Positions 35,488-47,776 of a stretch of 64,000 nt of DNA are shown piece after piece (the stretch's first letter is position 1; every line of letters begins with the position of its first letter). The stretch spans positions 744,001-808,000 of the forward strand of contig SAXG01000004.1 in NCBI GenBank assembly GCA_012932865.1. Direction: 5' to 3'. The stretch is from Amylostereum areolatum (lineage: Eukaryota; Basidiomycota; Agaricomycetes; Russulales; Stereaceae). The notes under the pieces were generated by a model, which was given only the letters and a program-made list of their open reading frames with translations, was not told the origin of the DNA and ran no database searches. Both the position numbers and the translations under genes were made by a program.

Positions 35488-38400
35488 TTAGCCGTAGCTT
35501 CGTAACCCGTCTGTGGTCATTCTCAGGCACCAGCTGTTGCTATAACCATGATCAGTCAGTCAAGAGTCACCATGTTTCGCATAGCTTGTGATACTCACCG
35601 AGCATCTACTGCCTCCTTGCGCACAGCACGTTTTGGATCATCCAGGATCTTTGACATCCCCCTGATGACAGTCGCCTTTTGTGGGTGTAGAACATTGTAC
35701 CGTACCACCTTAGGAAGAATCGCCAAGTAGCGTAACGCCGCGATGCGTACTTTCTGTACATCAAAGTCTGATCAGACACAGATAGGAAAGTAGCGGCAAG
35801 GATGACAACACACCGCGTCCGGCATAGTTGATACAGAGCTGTTCTTTAACATCGTGGCAGCAAGGCTAGACGCATGGCTTGCGACGATGCTATCCTCTTT
35901 CGAGTTCTTCGAGTTTGACTCAATTTCTGCTTGTGCAGCGGTGAGCAACGTTTCTATCACACTCGCACGTATCTCCGTATCAGGAAGTTCAAGACCACGA
36001 AGTAACAACGGCATAAGCTAGAAGAAAGAGCGTCATGTTTGGGTTAAGAACAACAGAGCCAATCAGCTCACCGTGGGCATCTCATGCGCGTACGCTGTCT
36101 TTGGAACCGACTTGATTAACGAGGTCAGAGCCACGAGATTTGCAGTTTGTCTTCTAGGTTCTGAAGAAGTGTTTGGATGTGTAAGTCAAAGCGTTACTAG
36201 GACCTTGGCCAGAAACGTCACCGGCAGTCGACTGAGCTCCTGTGATGATACGCGGGAGTACACTATTGGAGTATCTTTGGGCATAGAGAATCTACTTGCG
36301 TTGTAAACATACGGCCCCATTAAAAAATATTTGGCCCACCTTCAGCACGGCATGATTGCTCTTGGTTAGCACCCTATTTGTTGCGATAATTTTCCCAATA
36401 GCCCGAGCAGCATCCCAGCTAGTGCTTTCATCGTCGAAAAGTTCGAACAATCGATCCACGAATACCGCCGCTTGAGGATGATTGCGAACCACAAGGCCCT
36501 TTGCAATCTAAGGTGCATTCAGTCACAACCAGCTCGCCGAAAATGAACATTTACTTACCCAAGTCCATACTCGGATACCCAACTTCCGTGCTTCAAGATT
36601 GTTGTTGCTACTTTGGATATGCGTTGCCCAGAATGATTCCAGCATTTTAGTAAAGAACAACGCCAAGTCTATGGAATGGTAAAACAGGCTTTGATCAACC
36701 TCAATCCAGCACTAAAACATACCTTGTTCACGTTTGTTGACAACTGAAGCCACGATATGCCAGACCGCTTCACGCTGAAGCGCATTTTTCGCATGATGGA
36801 TGCTCCAGTTGATCATCGTATCTAAGAATCCCCCCCTGGTCCTCAACCGGCAGCGCAACCTATACACAACCCTCGTGAACATCCAGACCAAGGGATAGAG
36901 TGGCGAGTACCTCTTTATGAAGAGAAATCAGCGATTCTGAAAGCAGAACGACCAGATTGGCTTGCAGTTCAGTCGCATTTTCCTGTTGCGACAATGAGTG
37001 CTGTTTTCTAGACGAGCTCCAATGGCATACTTCAAAAGGCAAAAAAGTTCCGCTCAAGAAAGAACTGTGGTGCGAGGTCGCAATTGCCTTCGAATCCCCT
37101 TTGAAAAATAGAGCGACCAGTGCAACAACGAAGGCCTCTTGTTTCCTGGAGATGGAAATCAGATCCCATTTTCCGCGAAGGAACGTGGCTCTTACTGAAC
37201 AGATGCTGTCTGCACGATCAAGTTGACTATCCTTCCAGCAATGGACACTAGTCGAACATCCACTGCGGCAAAGGAGGGTGAATCCGTACCCGCCACAGTT
37301 CCAGAGAGGAGGATTCCGAATAAAGTTGGTACAAGGCGGTCGATGTACTTAGGTACATCGACATCGCCCCTTTCCACCTTCTTTGCTAGCACGTTCGCCA
37401 ACGTCGTCATGATGGCATGTCCATACGCGGCTACTGGCTCCACATCCAGCGCATTTTTGTCCTCAAGAGTAGGGGTAGTAGGCCCACAAAGTAAATCAAG
37501 CTTGGTGGAAAGGCGAACGACGAGGGTCTCGAAGAGGACAGGTTGGATACATAGGTGGGCGAGAGACGCAAGAGTTTTCCAATACTTATCGCGCGCTGGG
37601 AAGTCGTCGCGGGGCGGTGCCTGGTCCGGCAGTAAGGAGAAGAGAAGCGGGAGCGTTGTCTGAGAAACATGTGTTGGTGCCGTCGAGGATATTGTCGTAA
37701 GAAGGTCGAGCGCCGCATCACTGCTGAGGATCAGAACGGTACTGGGAAATGACAGGTGCAGACGTTACCTGCTGCCCATTGCATCTTCACGTTCGCCAGT
37801 TATAATGTCGTTAACGTTATGAACCACAAAGCCCAACTCCTCGTCTTCAAAAAGTCCAGGCGTGGTCACCATTGCTTTGAGGCCCTCTAGGGCGGGCTGG
37901 ACAGATGAAGGGACCTTCAGTCCAGTGACAAGGACACCGAGAACTTCGTCCTTGTACGGAGCGAGGGAAGTGTGTCCGGCTTCGGGCGATATCCGGGCCT
38001 TCAGCGTTGAATCGCGAATCGCCGCGATGAGGGAGGATAGTAGCTTTAGCGTAGGACCGCGATTCGGAAGCTCGTCAGGGTTGAGAAAGAGCTTGACGAG
38101 GTGAGGAACAACATGCGATATCGTGTACCTTGACACAGAGGCTAATTGCAACGATGAGTATCCCGTTGCCGCAGTAGAAAAGGGAACAAACGGGTGGTAG
38201 ATACGAATGCACAAAGGACCTTCATTGAAGGCTTCGCTTGGCTTTTCTCAGGTTCTTTGAGTATTTGTATACACTCTTCACATGCATCTTTGGCGAGACC
38301 TTCTACGTCGTCCGTTGGGGTGGAACCTGTGTCATCCTCGGGATAGATAGTCTGTATGAGAATTTGAGTGGTTTTCAGGGCAACCTCTTCGGTTTGAGGG

Positions 38401-39737
38401 TCCGTCGGCTGGAATATTTCGAGCTTGAGCGCATTCCAAAGCTTGCGTGCAAATTTGTGCGCCGTCCCTGCGCCATACACGGGAAGACATACGTCTAGGG
38501 CTCGAAGTATATCTCGCTGAAGAGCATTAACCGCATATTCACTCGTAAGAAGCAACGTACGGCATACCTTGGTTGCTGGTGCAACTGTCGCTATCTTTTC
38601 AAGAAAGAGGGGGATAGCAAGAGGGCCGAATGCCGGTGTCGCGCTGAGGCATAGACTAGATGGTCGTTAGTCTATGGGCACTGCGGAGTCAATACAACAT
38701 ACATACCTGAGTGCCTTCTTCAAGTCTTCCGCAGTGATACCATAGGGGTCATCCGGAGGGGGTCGGAAGGCGATGGGGAAGTAACAGAAAGTGATGTTGA
38801 AAAGGTCCTAATGGGAAGTCAGTGGTGACTCTTTACTTAATGGTTGTTAGAAGAAACACACCTCAACTTTGTCTCTGATGTCGAACTCGATCAAAATAAC
38901 ACGCGCTATAGCAAAGGCAACCATGAGGTTCCTTGGATCTTTCTCTCCATCTGCAAGGGCAATGTACCCCGACAAAAACTGGTTTCCCATGCCTTTCAAC
39001 ACTTTTTATACGAAAAAAGTCAATGATCATGAGCTGCACGAACGAACACAGACAAGGCATACCTTCACGGTGTCTCGACATCAGGGTATCGAATATCGAA
39101 TAGACAGTGAGTCTTTGTGCTTGCACCAGAGCTTGCATCTTCACATGGGTGAAGAGTCTATATCGAGACCTGAATCCTGGCGAAGGGAACTAACGCAAGG
39201 GCACGCACGCATTGATTAATTGAATGGTATCAACATCCGAAAGAGAAGGGAGGGGGGAAAGGGCAAGGATGCCCTTGAGTGCAGGAATAATGGTGTCGAT
39301 ATCCTCAAGCTTGGATATGAAAAAGGTGACGAGGACTTTGACTGACTCGAAAGTCAGTCTGTAAGGCGAAGTATAGATTCGGGTGTTACGTACTCACCTG
39401 ATTGTTCATTGAAGGTCTCAGGTGGACACCGTCCAACGACTTTCGCAAGGAATTCAACGCCTGCCGCCCGTGGTATAAGCTTCAGGATCGCCGCGAAGAT
39501 GAGTATAATCACTAACCCTTGTTTCGCAGATCGTCGTTTTCCGAAGTAAGGTATTCCCCCAGACCTTTGACTATGTGCAACAACTTGATGTCTCCGGACG
39601 TTATGCCTGGTTTGAACAAGTTCTGGTCAGAACTGGTAACGCATGAAACGATGCAACGCACCCGACGCGGTCTCCTCGATTTCCTCGCTCCTGGGCGACG
39701 CGACCCACGTTTGTATGAGACGTTGAGCCACATCCAT
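35488..39737 (-). CDS. MMS19: MMS19 nucleotide excision repair/Fe-S assembly protein homolog
   Basis: MMS19 is the HEAT-repeat scaffold of the cytosolic iron-sulfur targeting complex and is needed for TFIIH and DNA polymerase maturation. The gene has many introns of about 50-60 bp over 4.2 kb. N-terminus: MDVAQRLIQTWVASPRSEEI, then ITSGDIKLLHIVKGLGEYLT and GVEFLAKVVGRCPPETFNEQ, joined by two introns. The conserved block FNITFCYFPIAFRPPPDDPY lies near 38.75-38.8 kb. C-terminal HEAT repeats include KVRIAALRYLAILPKVVRYN and ILDDPKRAVRKEAVDAR. The last exon encodes NSWCLRMTTDGLRSYG. I followed frame across the exons I checked without finding indels. Divergent from the NDUFAF7-like gene. Confidence 0.85.
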
Positions 39738-39961
39738 TGCCGCTGATCGTGAACTGTGCGCCGAGGAATATCAGACCGTAGGGAATAGCTAAGTAGGTGC
39801 GATGAAGTCAAGAGTCCTGTCCGTAACGTGACCCGTCCCTCGCGTCAACTTGTATGCTTTACTACTCTCGCCCGTCGTCCGACGTCTAACGTCTACCCAT
39901 CGTCCACAGACACCACTTTCTGCTCTCGCCGTCGCGGGCTCTGTCTCGCCGTTTGCGGTTC

Positions 39962-41661
39962 ATGATACGCCTGGGCATCTCGACCCAGCACTGTACCCGC
40001 CGGAGTCTCGCAACCCACTTTCGACCCTCCCTTTCCAGGTTCATCTCCTCTACCGCGCAGCGCCCACGACCTCGCAAGCCAGACTCAAAAGAGAAATTCA
40101 ATTATAACCCAGAGGTTTTCTTCGACGAACGCCCGGATCCCGATCATGTCAACTATGCACGCGTCACGTCTAATGATCTCGAGCAGCACACTGAACCCCC
40201 GACGCGGGTGAAGATGCTCGTACGCGACTTCATCGAGGACTCCCTCTATAACCCGCACTATGGGTATTTCCCCAAGCAGGCGACCATATTCTCCGCGGAA
40301 GACACTGTGATTGATTTCATGAAGATTCGGGATTTAGGTCACTTTGAGAATGAGGTGGCAAAGCGGTACTCAGCATATGGGAAGGACAAGGACGGACCTG
40401 GGACCCAAATATGGCATACCCCCACAGAACTGTTCAAGGTGCGCGGTAATAACCACTCGTAACGCGTACGAGTCACTAAAGTGTTCGGAAGTAGCCACAC
40501 TATGGCCGGGCCATCGCCCAGTGCATTGTATCGGAATACCTTCTCAAGTATTTCCCTTACGAGGACTTAACCATCTACGAAATTGGTGCTGGAAATGGGT
40601 CTTTGGCTTCAAACATCCTTGAAGTCCTGCGAGACGATTATCCCGAAGTCTACGAGCGGACTAGATATAATATCGTCGAGATCAGCGGACGGCTGGCACA
40701 ACTTCAGCGAGAGAAACTTTTACCTGAACACCCGTGTGTCGATATCACACATCAAAGTATCTTCCACTGGAACAAGCATGTGTCCTCTCCCTGCTTTTTT
40801 CTGGCCATGGAAGTTATAGTGAGTTCTTTTGACATCGTGGTTCATTGCCCGATTTCATATCATGGGTCAAAGGACAACTTCGCGCACGACATGATCCGCT
40901 ATGACTACCGAACCCTTGAACCATATCAAGGGCTTATTACTGTGGATGACAATGGCGAATTCGGAATGTACTACACCCGGGTTACGGATCCCCTTATTTC
41001 CTCCTTCATTGCTCTCCGCCGCCGCTTGGGTCATCCGCCACCTCTCCCCGCCGTCCTCAAATCGCGTACAGTCCGCTCTCTCTACAGCAACCTCCCCTTC
41101 GCCCCCAACCTATCCACTCCCGAATACATCCCCACGCGCCTCCTCAGTCTTTTACGCACCCTGAGGAAGCACTTTCCGCGGCATCGTCTTCTCCTCTCAG
41201 ATTTCAGCTCGCTTCCGGACACAATCCCAGGAATAAACGCGCCAGTGGTCCAGACACGTTATAGGAACACCACGGTTCCTACATCAACGCTTTTCGTCCG
41301 CCAGGGCTACTTCGATATCTTCTTCCCAACACGATTCGAGCGTCTTCGCGACATGTACGAACATGTGCTCGCCCAACCGCTTGGCGAAGAAGTCGAGGAC
41401 ACACGAGTATCCCCCCTTACGATGAGTGCGTCCGCGCTCTCCCTTGGTGCCAACTTTTTCTCATCGTATCACCCTGGCAATCGGCGTCCACCAGTGGACG
41501 GCATGGCAAGTGCGAGCGGCCTTCCCGTGGGGGAGAGGAAATCAAGCGTGTTCACGCACGCGGAGTTTATGGAGACATACGCGGATCTGAGTGCAACGCG
41601 GCTGAAAAACGGAGACAATCCTCTTCTGGATTACTACAAAAATGTCAAATTCTTGTTTTGA
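39962..41661 (+). CDS. NDUFAF7/MidA-family protein arginine methyltransferase (mitochondrial)
   Basis: NDUFAF7 symmetrically dimethylates a complex I subunit during early assembly. Exons are 39962-40438, 40495-40818 and 40873-41661, for 529 aa. N-terminus MIRLGISTQHCTRRSLATHF is Arg/Ser-rich, a likely mitochondrial presequence. Family landmarks are VRDFIEDSLYNPHYGYFPKQ, the IAQCIVSEYLL region and the SAM motif IYEIGAGNGSLASNIL. The second intron is 54 bp and stop-free, so an unspliced reading is also open; the join EVIDNFAHDMIRYD is better. The C-terminal part contains RHRLLLSDFSSLPDTIPGIN and TLFVRQGYFDIFFPTRF. Confidence 0.88.
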
Positions 41662-41756
41662 ACCTACCACTCTTTTCGTCCCTGCGTTTGAACCATTTAG
41701 GAATGCCTCCCTATTCGTCTCCGTCCATGACATTAGAGGATGGTTGGAGGATGGCA

Positions 41757-42719
41757 TCAATTTCGCAAGATATAGAAATAGTAGTGGAACGCGTCCCCAA
41801 TCTGTTTGATCTCCAACGTGGTTCCTTCTCTGGTCAGAAACCTACGACGAAAGTGCGGTTGCCCGAAGGTCAAATACAGAAATGTTCCTCTCCCTTTGCG
41901 CAACACTCTGTGTATGAAAATATTTGTGAGGAGGCGTGCATGTCTAGACGAAGGTGCGCGTACCGAAGGACTTCGTCTACTTCTTTCGTGCAGTCGCTAA
42001 TCACTTGTGGCGGTGGATCCTACGGGTAAGGTTGATCAACACCAGAGGCACGACAAGGAGGTGCCGAATAGCACACATACCCATACGTCGCCTTTGGCTG
42101 TCATCATGGCATCCATTGTCCCTAGGTAAGAAAATCGTAGTGCAAGTGAATATTGTAATCAAGCAGCGTACCTTTGTCTATCGCCACATCAAAGCTGTCG
42201 TTTGCAAAAACGAGTTCGCGTATGTCCATCTCGTGCCCTAATGGCTGTTTCAGCATCATACAGAGTGATGATAGAAAGATGCTAACACTCCATCTTAGAT
42301 CGGGCGTGTTCGTGCCGTCCGCGCATTTGCTGGATGACAACAGGAGAGTACTTTTCCCCGTTTGTAGTTAGCAACATAGGCAAGGATCAAGAAGCATACG
42401 AACGTCGATATTCACGATGTTCGTGTATCCGTCGTCGTACATCTGTCCGATTCTTGCTCGATGATGTGGACGTCTGAACGTTGAGGATACGCACATCTTC
42501 TGACAATGTTGAGTTGCCGCAACCTAGCATGAGTATCCGAGATGATTTATCCGGGATTGCGTCGCGGAAGATACGGGCCACATCTTCGTATTTTTTAAAC
42601 CAGTCAAAGGTCGCATCCTCAGGCTCCCTGTCCTCGCCGATCAGTTCACGTATCTCGGTTCCTCGAAAGCCAACTCCTTGCCGTACTCTTGGTATCTTTT
42701 ATCCCTTGGTAGCCGTCAT
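41757..42719 (-). CDS. Class I SAM methyltransferase, EEF1A-KMT4/METTL13-N type (two frameshifts)
   Basis: Probable translation-elongation-factor lysine methyltransferase of the EEF1AKMT4 type. The start region reads MTATK then, after one extra G at 42703-42705, DKRYQEYGKELAFEEPRYVN. A base is missing near 42643-42645 before LIGEDREPEDATFDWFKKYE. The two changes cancel, so downstream phases fit. The SAM-binding motif is SSRILMLGCGNSTLSED, followed across introns by MYDDGYTNIVNIDYSPVVIQ, WHEMDIRELVFANDSFDVAI and DKGTMDAMMTAKGDVW. The last exon ends in FHYYFYILRN. Six introns, some very short. Substrate is inferred from the family only. Confidence 0.75.
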
Positions 42720-43059
42720 CAGCGAGTAGAACAAGGTCTTATGTCAAGACGTTCACCAGTAGTCCCGAGTCCCGTACTGTTCGTTCTTCTCTGGTAGGTG
42801 GCTCATCGAAAATGACTGACCTGTGAATTGAACGACAGTCCAGATTCGGTCGAGGCTTCGGCATTGCACGTTCGGAAGATTTTGGCGTACGGGGATCTGC
42901 CGGCACTCGGCCAGCCAGGGCCTGACTAGATTGTGTTTCACGTGATGTTTCCCCGTGGGGAACCTCATACTTATGTGAGCTCAGCTCAGCGAGTTGGCGG
43001 CATTGTCCCACACATCCACCTCTCACTCGCCGTCCAACACATTTTCTAACACACTCACG

Positions 43060-43546
43060 ATGGTATGTAACACTGGGGGTATATCAATTCGTATATCTTG
43101 CTTGCTGATCCATGCCCTTCCAGTCTGCTATCCCTGCGCTTATAATGGGAAGTCTTTGCGTCGTGGGCGGTGTGACAGGTTTCGTTCGCACACGTTCGAT
43201 CCCTTCTATCGTCGCTGGGGTTGGGTGCGCTTTCTCTGCCTCATCCTAAGGTCTAGGTTTTCTGCTGACCCGCGTTTGATATCAGCGTGGGCGCCCTCTA
43301 TTTGTACAGCTACGATAGCATCCGTAAGCACCAGGCTGGAGGTCTCGAGACTGCGTTGGGTGTGTACTTCCTTATTCATCGCTGGGCTCCCGCTGAGATG
43401 TGTTCATTCTTGTAGGCGCCTCTGCAGTTCTCTTGTTGTCATCTCTCCCTCGCTTTTCCAAAGGTCCCGTTCCTGCCCTGTTGACTGTCACGTCGGCCGC
43501 GGCAGGCGCGTACTACGGGAGGACTGTGTACATTCAACGCAACTGA
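43060..43546 (+). CDS. TMEM14-family small mitochondrial membrane protein
   Basis: TMEM14 proteins are about 100-aa, multi-helix mitochondrial membrane proteins; animal TMEM14C acts in heme precursor transport. Exons: 43060-43062, consisting of the ATG alone, then 43124-43224, 43286-43359 and 43416-43546, for 102 aa. Sequence: SAIPALIMGSLCVVGGVTGF, RTRSIPSIVAGVGVGALYLY, the IRKHQAGGLETALG loop and LTVTSAAAGAYYGRTVY. Three to four hydrophobic segments with Gly-rich faces are typical. The intron right after ATG has a good GTATGT donor and CTTCCAG acceptor. Confidence 0.85.
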
Positions 43547-44031
43547 TTGCCTGGCGTAGTATCTGCTGACTCACCTGTTGTTCTTGGGTATAGGCTCTAT
43601 AGCCCTTGCCAGTGTATTTCACTCTGTATTACTTATTCTCCTATCCTGCTCTGTGACGTTTGGATAAGCCCTAACGGGTGCCAATGTCCGATTTCGCCTA
43701 CAATCCTAAGCCATCGGAAAGATGTTCCCTAAAGTGCGAAGACGCAAGTGAGCCGCGATATGTCCTGCTAATGGAGGCGTAAAGATTCAAGAAATACCGG
43801 TCACCGGCAAGGCGGCCCGCTGAGTCGTTCTCCCCTGCGGGACCGGTTCGCCGAACAAGCCCGAACGGTCTCCTAATTGCACCAAAATTGCACCAACTTC
43901 GTCAAGTTGGAGAAAACACTCGTACGAGACTCAGAGTTTACCCTTCCTGACTCATCGAACCTACATGTCTTCTGACCCTCTTATGATAACGGAGAGAGAT
44001 TCCTTTGGTTAATCCCTGGACAGCGTTTTCG
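43547..44031. other. Intergenic, no gene seen
   Basis: Tandem spacer between TMEM14 and PQ-loop genes. A short CACCGGCAAGG/CACCAAAATTGCACCAA duplication (ATTGCACCAA twice at about 43875-43900) is the only visible pattern. Confidence 0.25.
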
Positions 44032-45160
44032 ATGCCAGTAAACAAGGTCGCCGAAAATGTATTCGGAACAATGGGTGAGTTTCCTGACCATCGGAATGAC
44101 GACTTGTCTGACAATGTGTCATAGGTGCCGTGTGCTGGACGATACAGCTCATCCCGCAGATCTGGAAGAGCTGGCGCACAAAGTCTACGGACGGACTCTC
44201 TCCTTTACTAGTGTGAGCAATGGCGCATCGTAACATGGCACCCTGGTTAATCTCTAGATCATACAGACTTCTCTGGTCCCTTGCAGCGCTGCCACTGGGC
44301 ATATATAGTGTTGTGCAAAACTTAAACGTCCCTCTTATCCTCCAGCCACAACTCTTTGACTTCTTTTCGCTGGTGTCCTGGGGACAGGTATGTTATATTC
44401 GTATCACGAAGATCGTAGGCCTGACACATGTTGTTCTGTGCTTCAGTGCCAATATTACGACAACGGACGCTCTATACGTTGGGTTGTGTGCGTCATGGTG
44501 ACTATATTGACCGTCATGGGAGCTTTGGAGGCTGGCTTGGTGTACGCTCTCCGCGTGCGTGTCCCATCCCTTTCATGCCCTTCACAGTCTATCTTACTCC
44601 GCCTCAGCCCGGGTATGAGCGCGGGGAGAAGAGTGCCGAACGTGGAGTGCAGTTTTTCGGCATTCTTGATACAATCATGATTTCCGTTGCCCTCTTGTGA
44701 GCATTCTGTCAGCTTTTGCATTGTATGGGCCATCTCATGATGACTTGCGCGCAGCCCTCAGTACTACGAGATCTATAAACACCGTGCCGTCGTCGGGATC
44801 TCGGTTACTTTTATGGTGGTAGATCTGCTCGGTGGGGTGTTTTCAGACCTTTCACTCGTATTCAAAGAGGACTTCGACGTGTTGGCGTCTATCACATATT
44901 CTCTCGTTGTGGTACGTGGCTGGCTTTCGATATGGTCCGCCGAGCATTCGACTTACCATGTTTTGTAGCTTCTTGACGGCATTGTTGTCATCGCAGCTAT
45001 CATCCTCAACCCTCTGGCACGCCGACGTGAACGACAGAGACGAGACGCAGAGGTTGAAGGGGATACACCCCCAGAGAGTTGCACTGCAACCATTGTCCCC
45101 AGTCCCGAGGCTCACGGGGAGCACGGATTTCCCAATCAAAAGGATTCTGAGAAGTCCTAG
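44032..45160 (+). CDS. PQ-loop repeat membrane protein
   Basis: Seven-helix transporter-like protein of the PQ-loop (cystinosin/YPQ) superfamily; substrate unknown. Start MPVNKVAENVFGTMGAVCWT. First PQ-loop: IQLIPQIWKSWRTKSTDGLS, with a donor after CTAGT that gives PLLVSYRLLWSLAALPLGIY. Then VVQNLNVPLILQPQLFDFFS and GQCQYYDNGRSIRWVV. Second PQ-loop: MISVALLPQYYEIYKHRAVV followed by GISVTFMVVDLLGGVFSDLS. The tail is Arg/Glu-rich and cytosolic. Six introns of about 50-70 bp keep frame. Vacuolar amino-acid exporter is a possible role, not shown. Confidence 0.83.
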
Positions 45161-45380
45161 CCTGCGCCAGCACACATGTTAATAGACCTTCAGAACCAAT
45201 TACTGCACGCGATGTTGAGTAACTGAGGCACTGAAGCTGAAGGCAGCCTGACTGAATGGGTTATAGTGAACTTCTAATAAGTCGCTTGTCATCTTCTACT
45301 TATCCTCATCACGCCCTGACCTTCACTGAGTTGTCCCTATCCTCTAGCACACCTCTCCATCGGCCTCTGCTGTCCCTTCA

Positions 45381-45801
45381 TCATGCCCTCTATTGTCACA
45401 CACCTTGATGTTAGGACTCACTGTAGATATCATTCAATCTTTTGCTGATCGTCCTTGCTAGCGCGCCATCGAAATCGTACACGGAGCGATCGAGGAAGAC
45501 ATATATCAGAACTACCCCGAGGCATATGAGAGATACCAGACTGCGCTGGATCTTTTCAGGTTTGTTTTGGAACGTGAGCGTTGCTTCGATCTCTTCGTGC
45601 TCGTCGTTCGAAGCTCTGTGGTATAGATGAACAGAATGAGAAGATTCCGAATCAGTAATTGATCAGGAACAAGATTGCCCAGTTCACCGCGCGCGCAGAA
45701 ATGCTCAGAGAGCTCCTTGCACGACGCCCGGATGGTGTACTCTCCCCAAGGCAGATGGGATCCGTCACCCTTCGCAAGCTCATGGACTTATGCAAAACGT
45801 A
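45381..45801 (+). pseudogene. Decayed MIT-domain (Vps4 N-terminus-like) gene
   Basis: A possible first exon MPSIVTHLD (ATG about 45382) splices over a GTTAGG-GCTAG intron to RAIEIVHGAIEEDIYQNYPE and AYERYQTALDLF, helices 1-2 of an MIT domain. The third helix RNKIAQFTARAEMLRELLAR follows from about 45667 and ends at TAG 45801. The bridge between them is damaged: an ALWY(R)DEQNEKIPN-like stretch is readable only after a one-base change, and the codon pair before LIRNKI reads CAG TAA. No AAA ATPase domain follows. It looks like a relic or truncated duplicate of a Vps4-type gene; a genuine short MIT protein with errors is the alternative. Confidence 0.5.
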
Positions 45802-46128
45802 GGTCCGTGACTGACCTATATGTACTCAGTATTATGTATAACTGCCCAACCCACCGTTTCATTGGCATGCTCGCCCTCCCTCCCGTAGTTCTTCCGTTTA
45901 GTTGTACAAGGAGAGCGTCTACCCTTTGAGCTGTTTCCGCTGCTGTGGCAATGTTCGCATCCAGAATGTAATCTCGAGTACGATTCCCGATAAGTCCGAA
46001 CACGACTCACTTCCGCTTACATTACATATCGAACTCGGGTTTCCTCTTGACTTTTGGCCCTCATCCGCGACTGACTGCTCTGTAGTTGTGACTTGTCTGC
46101 ACGGCCACACCAAGCTTGCCATTTCGTC

Positions 46129-47665
46129 ATGTCGAGCGATACTTCTTCAGCCGAAACGATCGCTAAAGACGCCAAGGCGGCTTTCGAAGCTTCGCAGCTC
46201 GTCGACGGCTCAGAGCGTGTGCGCGCCCTCCATGAAATCAAAGCCGAGCTCGACGCCTCCAAAGAGGCGATCCTTGCGGCCAACAAGCACGACCTCGACG
46301 TACGACCTACTTCTCTGCTGCGTGTCCCCCCGCTGAAGGACTCATCTACCAGGCAGCCCAGATCGAAGTCGACGCAGGCCGCATGTCCTTCGCGCTCATC
46401 AAGCGGCTCGATCTGAACAGGGGAGACAAATGGTCTGCGATGCTGCAAGGTGTGCTTGAGATTGCGGAGCTGCCAGACCCGAACGGCGCGGTTTCATACG
46501 CGTCCGAGCTGGACGATGGACTCGAGCTGTACAGGGTATCCTGTCCTATTGGTGTGCTGCTGGTCATCTTCGAGGCGCGTCCGGAGGTCGTGGTCAACAT
46601 CGCCGCGCTAGCGATCAAGTCGGGTGCGTCGGTTTACGTTTCTCGCCTGGTCTGCTGTTAACCTGCTAGCGGACCTCAGGTAACGCTGCGATCCTGAAGG
46701 GCGGGAAGGAGTCGTCGCGGACGACGCAGCTCATCTCCAACGCCATCCAAACCGCGCTATCACGAACATCGCTCCCGCAGACGTATGTGCAGACGATCCA
46801 AACCCGTGCTGAGGTGTCATCCCTCCTCTCCCTTGACCGGTACATCGACCTCGTGATACCCCGCGGGAGCGGCGAGCTCGTGAAGAGCATTCAAAACAAC
46901 ACACGGATACCCGTGACGGGGCACGCGGACGGCCTGTGCACAATCTACCTCGACGAGAGCGCGGACCGCGAGAAAGCGACGAGGATCGTGGTGGAATCCA
47001 AAGTGCGTCCTCTTCCTTTGCGTCGGGCAGCGCGATTCACGTAGTTTCAGATCGACTATCCTGCTGCTTGTAACGCGGTGGAGACGTTGCTTGTACATGA
47101 GAGTCTTGTGACCACGCTTTGGCCCCATGTGGCTCAAGCTCTGCTTGCGTCCTCTGTGCATCTCCTCTGCGATTCCCCGACCCTCTCTGCCCTCTCCGCA
47201 CTGTCCCCTTCTCCGCCAAATTTATCGACACACGTCTCCGCGGCGCCACCGGACGCGTACACGACAGAGCACCTCTCACTCACACTCTCCGTCCTCACTG
47301 TCCCATCCCTGGCCACCGCGATAAAACACATCAACGCCTTTTCCTCACACCACACGGACTGCGTCATCACCGAGAACGAGGCGGTGGCACGGACCTTTGT
47401 GCGCGGAGTCGACTCGGCGGGGACGTACGTGAACGCGAGCACGCGTTTCGCGGACGGATTCCGATATGGGTTCGGCGCTGAAGTGGGCATCAGCACCGGG
47501 AGGATACACGCACGGGGACCGGTGGGATTGGAAGGGCTGTGCACGTATAAATACGTGCTGAGAGGTAAGGGTGAGAAGGGGCACATCATAGGTGACCTTG
47601 GAACGGGGGATGGACAGAGGCGGTATAAACACGCTCCCATTCAAACCAAAAAGCTGCCGTTGTAA
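46129..47665 (+). CDS. PRO2: Gamma-glutamyl phosphate reductase (proline biosynthesis)
   Basis: Reduces gamma-glutamyl phosphate to glutamate-5-semialdehyde with NADPH in the second step of proline synthesis. Start MSSDTSSAETIAKDAKAAFE; intron after NKHDLD; then AAQIEVDAGRMSFALIKRLD, CPIGVLLVIFEARPEVVVNI, NAAILKGGKESSRTTQLISN and VIPRGSGELVKSIQNNTRIP. The catalytic cysteine is in IDYPAACNAVETLLVH, at the start of the last exon. The C-terminal part has CVITENEAVARTFVRGVDSA and FRYGFGAEVGISTGRIHARG. Introns at about 46300-46352, 46623-46681 and 47002-47047. Length about 450 aa is normal. Confidence 0.94.
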
Positions 47666-47776
47666 CCTGTAGGTATCGCGGTCGTGTATGCGTAGCCGCA
47701 TAACGTGTATGAATAGAAATAAAACATGCATAAGTAGGGAAACGAGAGAAACGAAGGTCCGCGAAGGCTCTCAAGC

